Shown here in pieces: positions 7,236-10,554 of a DNA stretch of 10,554 nucleotides. Within the stretch, counting starts at the first letter, position 1, and each line of letters opens with the position of its first letter. The translations under genes were made by a program, and so were the position numbers. The notes beneath the pieces are model-generated. The model was not told the origin of the DNA, did not search any database, and saw only the letters and a list, made by a program, of their open reading frames with translations. This DNA comes from JASFWK01 sp050049355 (GTDB taxonomy: Bacteria; Chloroflexota; Anaerolineae; B4-G1; DUEL01): the NCBI GenBank assembly GCA_050049355.1, contig JASFWK010000066.1, forward strand, positions 1 to 10,554, in the 5' to 3' direction.

Positions 7236-8282
7236 TCAGGCGTGATCAACGGTTAAGATGTCCAGGATATCCCGCAGCATCGTGGCCGCTGAAGGTAGAG
7301 GAGTGGGTTCGTCAATGGCGGTCATCAAAGTGCCGTAGACGTCCGTGTGGTAGACGACCCCCATCTGCTTCCGGCCCAGATGGGCCAAGAAGTGATGGCC
7401 TGGCAAACTGGTGGGGGCCACCCGCAGGTCAACTCCCCCATCGGCGCTGCGCGCGGCAGTGGCCAGCAGCTTGTAGACCCGGCCCTCCCGCCGTGCCGCT
7501 GCCACGTCTGCCCCGCTCAGACCGGTGATGCCGGTCCGTTCTACGTCCTCCAACTGGGCGGGGATGTGCATCACTGCATTGGTCAGAATGACCAACTTGG
7601 CTGCCGCATCCCATCCATCGAGATCGAAGGATGCATCAGCTTCCAGTACCCCCTCGGCACGCGCTCGCTCTTTCGCCTCTGCCCACGACAGCCCGTCCGC
7701 CAGAAGCTCAAGGACGTAGCCGGTGCACAGGTTGGGCACTGCCTCAATGCGTGAGACGATCGCCCCTCGCAGGTCACGCTGACCTATGTTGAGGGCGGGC
7801 AGTCCGCCGGCGACGGTGCCGTCGAAACGAAGCTCCACCTCTTGACGGGCGGCCAGCTCGTGCAGCTCCTGATAGGCCAGAACAAGCGGTCCCTTGTTCG
7901 GGGTGACCACGTGGAGCTTGCGCTTCAGGGCAGTGCGCACGTGGGTCAGTCCTGGTTCTGCGCCCTGGCTGAGGTTGACCGGCGAGGCTTCACACAGGAG
8001 ATCCGCATCCGCGCGGGCGATCAGTTCCACAGCGGCCTGCCCCGGTCGGCCCACGTCCGGAAGGTCAGCAGTTGTTCCTCCTTCTTGCTTGATGGCCGAG
8101 ATGTGGGCAGGGTCCAGCCCATCGGGGTCATAGGCGGTCCCGCGACTGTCGGCTGCGCCAACGAGCATCAGATTCAGCCTGTAGCGAGCTTCTACATAGG
8201 AGCCCTTCTCGACCAGCAGGTCGCAGAACCGGCGGCCCAGGTTGCCCAGGCCGACCACCAGGATGCGGACGGTATCGAGCAT
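7236..8282 (-). CDS. Homoserine dehydrogenase-like NAD(P)-dependent oxidoreductase, without ACT domain
   Basis: This 348-residue cytoplasmic protein has an N-terminal Rossmann fold with GLGNLG at 11-16, VTPNK at 126-130 (the conserved active-site Lys), and GTVAGGLPALN at 155-165. The catalytic-domain signature is also present: Glu214, Asp220, Asp225 and Lys229 have the same spacing as the catalytic residues of known homoserine dehydrogenases. Homoserine dehydrogenase interconverts aspartate semialdehyde and homoserine in threonine and methionine synthesis. Oddities are that the usual Asn-Gly-Thr-x-Asn loop reads NLCTGY (184-189), and the usual Gly-Ala-Gly loop near the C-terminus is replaced by a TDVYGTLMTA segment (313-322). 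It has no ACT regulatory domain and matches the short, monofunctional type. It may be a true homoserine dehydrogenase of a divergent group or act on another substrate. It starts 38 bp after iorB, with AGAGGAAG about 11 nt before the ATG. Confidence 0.78.
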   Translation of the reverse strand: MLDTVRILVVGLGNLGRRFCDLLVEKGSYVEARYRLNLMLVGAADSRGTAYDPDGLDPAHISAIKQEGGTTADLPDVGRPGQAAVELIARADADLLCEASPVNLSQGAEPGLTHVRTALKRKLHVVTPNKGPLVLAYQELHELAARQEVELRFDGTVAGGLPALNIGQRDLRGAIVSRIEAVPNLCTGYVLELLADGLSWAEAKERARAEGVLEADASFDLDGWDAAAKLVILTNAVMHIPAQLEDVERTGITGLSGADVAAARREGRVYKLLATAARSADGGVDLRVAPTSLPGHHFLAHLGRKQMGVVYHTDVYGTLMTAIDEPTPLPSAATMLRDILDILTVDHA

Positions 8283-8320
8283 TGTGGCTCGCTTCCTCTG
8301 TAGAGATACCTTCTATGGCG

Positions 8321-8908
8321 CTATCCAACTGCCTCCCGCCCCAGCTGGAATGCCTTTCGATTGGCGTCGGCGTAGCGTGGAGGCACCCGCCGCACGATAG
8401 CTTCCTCCCAAACGTTCGGAGGGGTGTCCAACAGAGCGGAGAGGACTCCCAGAATGACGGTGTTGGTAGCGCGGGTCGTTCCAGCCTGTTTGGCCCGGCC
8501 AAGGCCGTCCACACACACGACTCGCCCTGCTCGCTCCTTCAGCGCGCTGAGGATCGTCTCCTCAGGCGGGTAGGTGGCGTCTCCCACGCTTGCCGACATC
8601 GGGATGATCTTCTGGATGTTGACCACCAGCGTACCGCCGGGGCGCAGCCAGTCGACCCAGCGGACCGCCTCCAACAGCTCGAAGGCTGCCAAGAAGTCCA
8701 CTGTCCCTTTCTCGCAGGTGGGCGAGCCCACCTGAGGCGCCCAGCGGACGTGGCTCTCCACCACGCCGCCCCGCTGAGAGAACCCGTGCACCTCCGACTT
8801 CTTCGCGTCCAGTCCCACGTCAAGCCCCACTTGGGCTGCGATGTCCGAGGCGGTCAGGATCCCCTGTCCACCTACGCCGACGAAAAGAAAGTTGGTCCTC
8901 TCAGTCAT
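8321..8908 (-). CDS. iorB: Indolepyruvate:ferredoxin oxidoreductase, beta subunit
   Basis: This 195-residue subunit belongs to the pyruvate:ferredoxin oxidoreductase gamma-type family. It shows GVGGQGILTAS at 11-21 and the highly typical EVHGFSQRGGVVESHVRW at 39-56, and its length is normal for IorB. It pairs with IorA to oxidise aryl-2-oxoacids (indolepyruvate, phenylpyruvate, hydroxyphenylpyruvate) to aryl-acyl-CoA with reduction of ferredoxin in the cytoplasm; the reaction can run in reverse in some anaerobes. The ATG at 8908 lies inside the end of iorA (8-bp overlap, ATGACTGA). GGAGGAGG sits 8-9 nt upstream within the iorA coding sequence, so translation is probably coupled to give equal amounts of both subunits. 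Confidence 0.93.
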   Translation of the reverse strand: MTERTNFLFVGVGGQGILTASDIAAQVGLDVGLDAKKSEVHGFSQRGGVVESHVRWAPQVGSPTCEKGTVDFLAAFELLEAVRWVDWLRPGGTLVVNIQKIIPMSASVGDATYPPEETILSALKERAGRVVCVDGLGRAKQAGTTRATNTVILGVLSALLDTPPNVWEEAIVRRVPPRYADANRKAFQLGREAVG

Positions 8909-10554
8909 CCTGTGATTCCTCCTCCGCCGTCTCGTAGATCGCGCTCACAGGGCAAACCTGCAGGCAGACGTTGCAGCCGGTGCAGAGCAGCGGATCTATG
9001 ATCGCTTTCTGCTTGTTGGTCTTTGCGTGAACCTCTTCGCTCTTCAGAATCGCCGGGCAGCCAACCCGGAAGCAGTTGCCGCACGCGGTGCAGGTCTCCG
9101 GGTCGACCCTCAACACAGGTCGGCGATGGAAGTAAGGGGTGAGGACGCAATCTCCTTTCACGATCACGACGGAGGGTCCTTTTTCCACCGCCGTGGCGTC
9201 TTTCAGCGCCTGATTAATCGCTTCCACGTCCAACCCATCCACCTCCCAGACGTGTTCCACGCCCATAGCGCGGGCCACCGGTGCGATCTCAATGGCGATA
9301 CTCTCTTCTCCTTGGAGGGTGATACCGGTACCGGGGTGTTCCTGGCCGCCAGTCATCGCTGTGATACGGTTATCCAAGACCGCCACGACGATGTTGCTGC
9401 GGTTGTAGACGGCATTGGCCAGGGGGGGTAGTCCAGCGTGGAAGAAGGTCGAGTCGCCGATGATGGCGATGACCTTCTCCTGCGCCCCCGCCTGCCTCAG
9501 CCCGTGGGCCATCCCGACCCCTGCTCCCATAGAGACGAGCGTATCCATCGCGTCGAAGGGGGGCAGGACGCCCATCGAGTAGCAGCCGATGTCGCCGGCG
9601 AAGACCGCCTTTCGTCTCCACCGACGCAGATTGTAGAAGAAAGCGCGGTGTGGACAGCCCGGGCACAAGGCGGGCGGACGTTCCGGTACAGCTGGCTCTG
9701 TCAACGGCTCCACCAATTCTGGCATCGGTGCTACGGGCAGTTCTGCCTCCAGCGCCCCCTCCCGCACCCGCGTCAGTGTGAGCTCGCCGGTGATGGGAAA
9801 GAGCTTCTTCCCGGTCACTTCTATACCCATTGCCCGCACCTGTTCTTCAAGGAAGGGATCGAGTTCCTCGACGATGATCAGCCTCTCCACCTGGGAGGCG
9901 AAATCGCGGATCATCCGCTCGGGCAAGGGGTACGTCATTCCCAGCTTGAGAATGGAGTAGCCCTCGAATACCTCACGGGTGTACTGATAGGCCATCCCGC
10001 AGCTGATGATCCCCACCGAGCGGTCCGCCCACTCAATGCGGTTGACGGGAGCGGTCTCGGTCCAGTCGGCAATCTTCAGCAGCCGCCGCTCCACGACCAC
10101 GTGGCGGCGCCGCGCCGTGGCGGGGATGATGACATACCGATCAGGATGGCGCTCGAAGGGGGGGAGGGGCTTAAGCATGCGAGGTTCCTCTGGCATCTCC
10201 ACCTCCACTGGAGACTTGGAGTGCGACAGGCGCGTGGTGGAGCGGAGCATGACTGGGCACTGGAACTGCTCACTCAGATCGAAGGCCAGGCGGGTGAACT
10301 GCCGCGCTTCCTCGCTGTCGGCCGGCTCCAAACACGGGAACTTGCCGAAGCGGGCGTAGTGGCGGTTGTCCTGCTCATTCTGCGAGGAGAAGGCACCGGG
10401 GTCGTCAGCGCTCACCAGCACTAACCCACCTCGGACGCCGGTGTAGGAGAGGGACATCAGGCTGTCTGCAGCGACGTTGACCCCTACATGTTTCATCGCT
10501 GCCAGCGCCCGTGCCCCGCCGAAGGCTGCGCCGGCGGCGGAGTCGAGCGCCACT
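8901..10554 (-). CDS. iorA: Indolepyruvate:ferredoxin oxidoreductase, alpha subunit (5' end outside window)
   Basis: The visible 550 codons lack the true N-terminus. The GTG at 10553 falls inside the conserved first domain, so roughly the first 40-50 residues are missing. Numbering here starts at that codon. Landmarks are KHVGVNVAAD (21-30), SSQNEQDNR (56-64), CPGCPHR (297-303), GDIGCYSMG (320-328) and GDSTFFHAGLP (366-376). These are typical of the thiamine-diphosphate-binding large subunit. The C-terminus carries two ferredoxin-like [4Fe-4S] motifs with Cys 488, 491, 494, 499 and Cys 524, 527, 530, 534, all complete. The enzyme decarboxylates aryl-2-oxoacids from aromatic amino-acid transamination and passes electrons to ferredoxin, and is normally oxygen-sensitive. 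The gene order iorA-iorB with overlap is usual. No residue loss or frameshift is seen. Specificity for indolepyruvate rather than other arylpyruvates is taken from the family. Confidence 0.95.
   Translation of the reverse strand, partial: VALDSAAGAAFGGARALAAMKHVGVNVAADSLMSLSYTGVRGGLVLVSADDPGAFSSQNEQDNRHYARFGKFPCLEPADSEEARQFTRLAFDLSEQFQCPVMLRSTTRLSHSKSPVEVEMPEEPRMLKPLPPFERHPDRYVIIPATARRRHVVVERRLLKIADWTETAPVNRIEWADRSVGIISCGMAYQYTREVFEGYSILKLGMTYPLPERMIRDFASQVERLIIVEELDPFLEEQVRAMGIEVTGKKLFPITGELTLTRVREGALEAELPVAPMPELVEPLTEPAVPERPPALCPGCPHRAFFYNLRRWRRKAVFAGDIGCYSMGVLPPFDAMDTLVSMGAGVGMAHGLRQAGAQEKVIAIIGDSTFFHAGLPPLANAVYNRSNIVVAVLDNRITAMTGGQEHPGTGITLQGEESIAIEIAPVARAMGVEHVWEVDGLDVEAINQALKDATAVEKGPSVVIVKGDCVLTPYFHRRPVLRVDPETCTACGNCFRVGCPAILKSEEVHAKTNKQKAIIDPLLCTGCNVCLQVCPVSAIYETAEEESQDD

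Noticed and set aside
8283..8320. Possible terminator between iorB and the dehydrogenase gene
   Set aside because: Only a CTCT/AGAG mini-hairpin is present and no T-run follows; the 38-bp gap fits an operon junction.
9438..10424. 328-residue plus-strand open frame
   Set aside because: Antisense to iorA, whose domains are continuous through the same bases; no recognisable protein features.
10551..10553. GTG as the start codon of iorA
   Set aside because: The residues directly after it match the interior of the first conserved IorA domain, so the real start lies beyond the window.

Overview
All genes recognised in this window lie on the minus strand, so they read from right to left. The DNA is GC-rich (roughly 60% by eye). 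Two things suggest an anaerobic bacterium, possibly of the Chloroflexota (Anaerolineae-like): a ferredoxin-dependent indolepyruvate oxidoreductase, and several large GT-C-type membrane proteins of a kind I associate with that phylum. The assignment is inference from gene style only; no marker gene is present.

Right part (about 10554 to 7236), central metabolism. The window opens inside iorA (large subunit of indolepyruvate:ferredoxin oxidoreductase; its N-terminus lies outside). It overlaps iorB (small subunit) by 8 bp. After 38 bp comes a 348-residue homoserine-dehydrogenase-like protein that keeps the catalytic Asp/Lys set but has divergent substrate/cofactor loops and no ACT domain.

Middle and left part (about 7217 to 1), cell-envelope glycan functions. 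Eighteen bp after the dehydrogenase begins a 495-residue multi-span membrane protein with a GT-C-like first loop. A 456-bp gap without a convincing gene follows. Then comes a compact run: a GT39/PMT-like glycosyltransferase (519 aa), two tandem paralogous PIG-V-like mannosyltransferase homologues (414 and 400 aa), and an O-antigen ligase/polymerase (Wzy_C-type) protein that runs off the left edge. Spacings in this run are 4 bp, 17 bp and a 4-bp ATGA overlap, so it is very probably one transcription unit.

A likely reading is that the four left-hand genes, perhaps with the 495-aa protein, build and transfer or polymerise a surface glycan from polyprenyl-linked sugars outside the membrane. The ior genes and the dehydrogenase act in 2-oxoacid/amino-acid metabolism and may simply be co-transcribed. 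No RNA genes, insertion sequences, CRISPR arrays or phage features were seen. The most unusual non-coding signals are a perfect 23-bp palindrome inside the GT39-like gene and nested inverted repeats just upstream of that gene.
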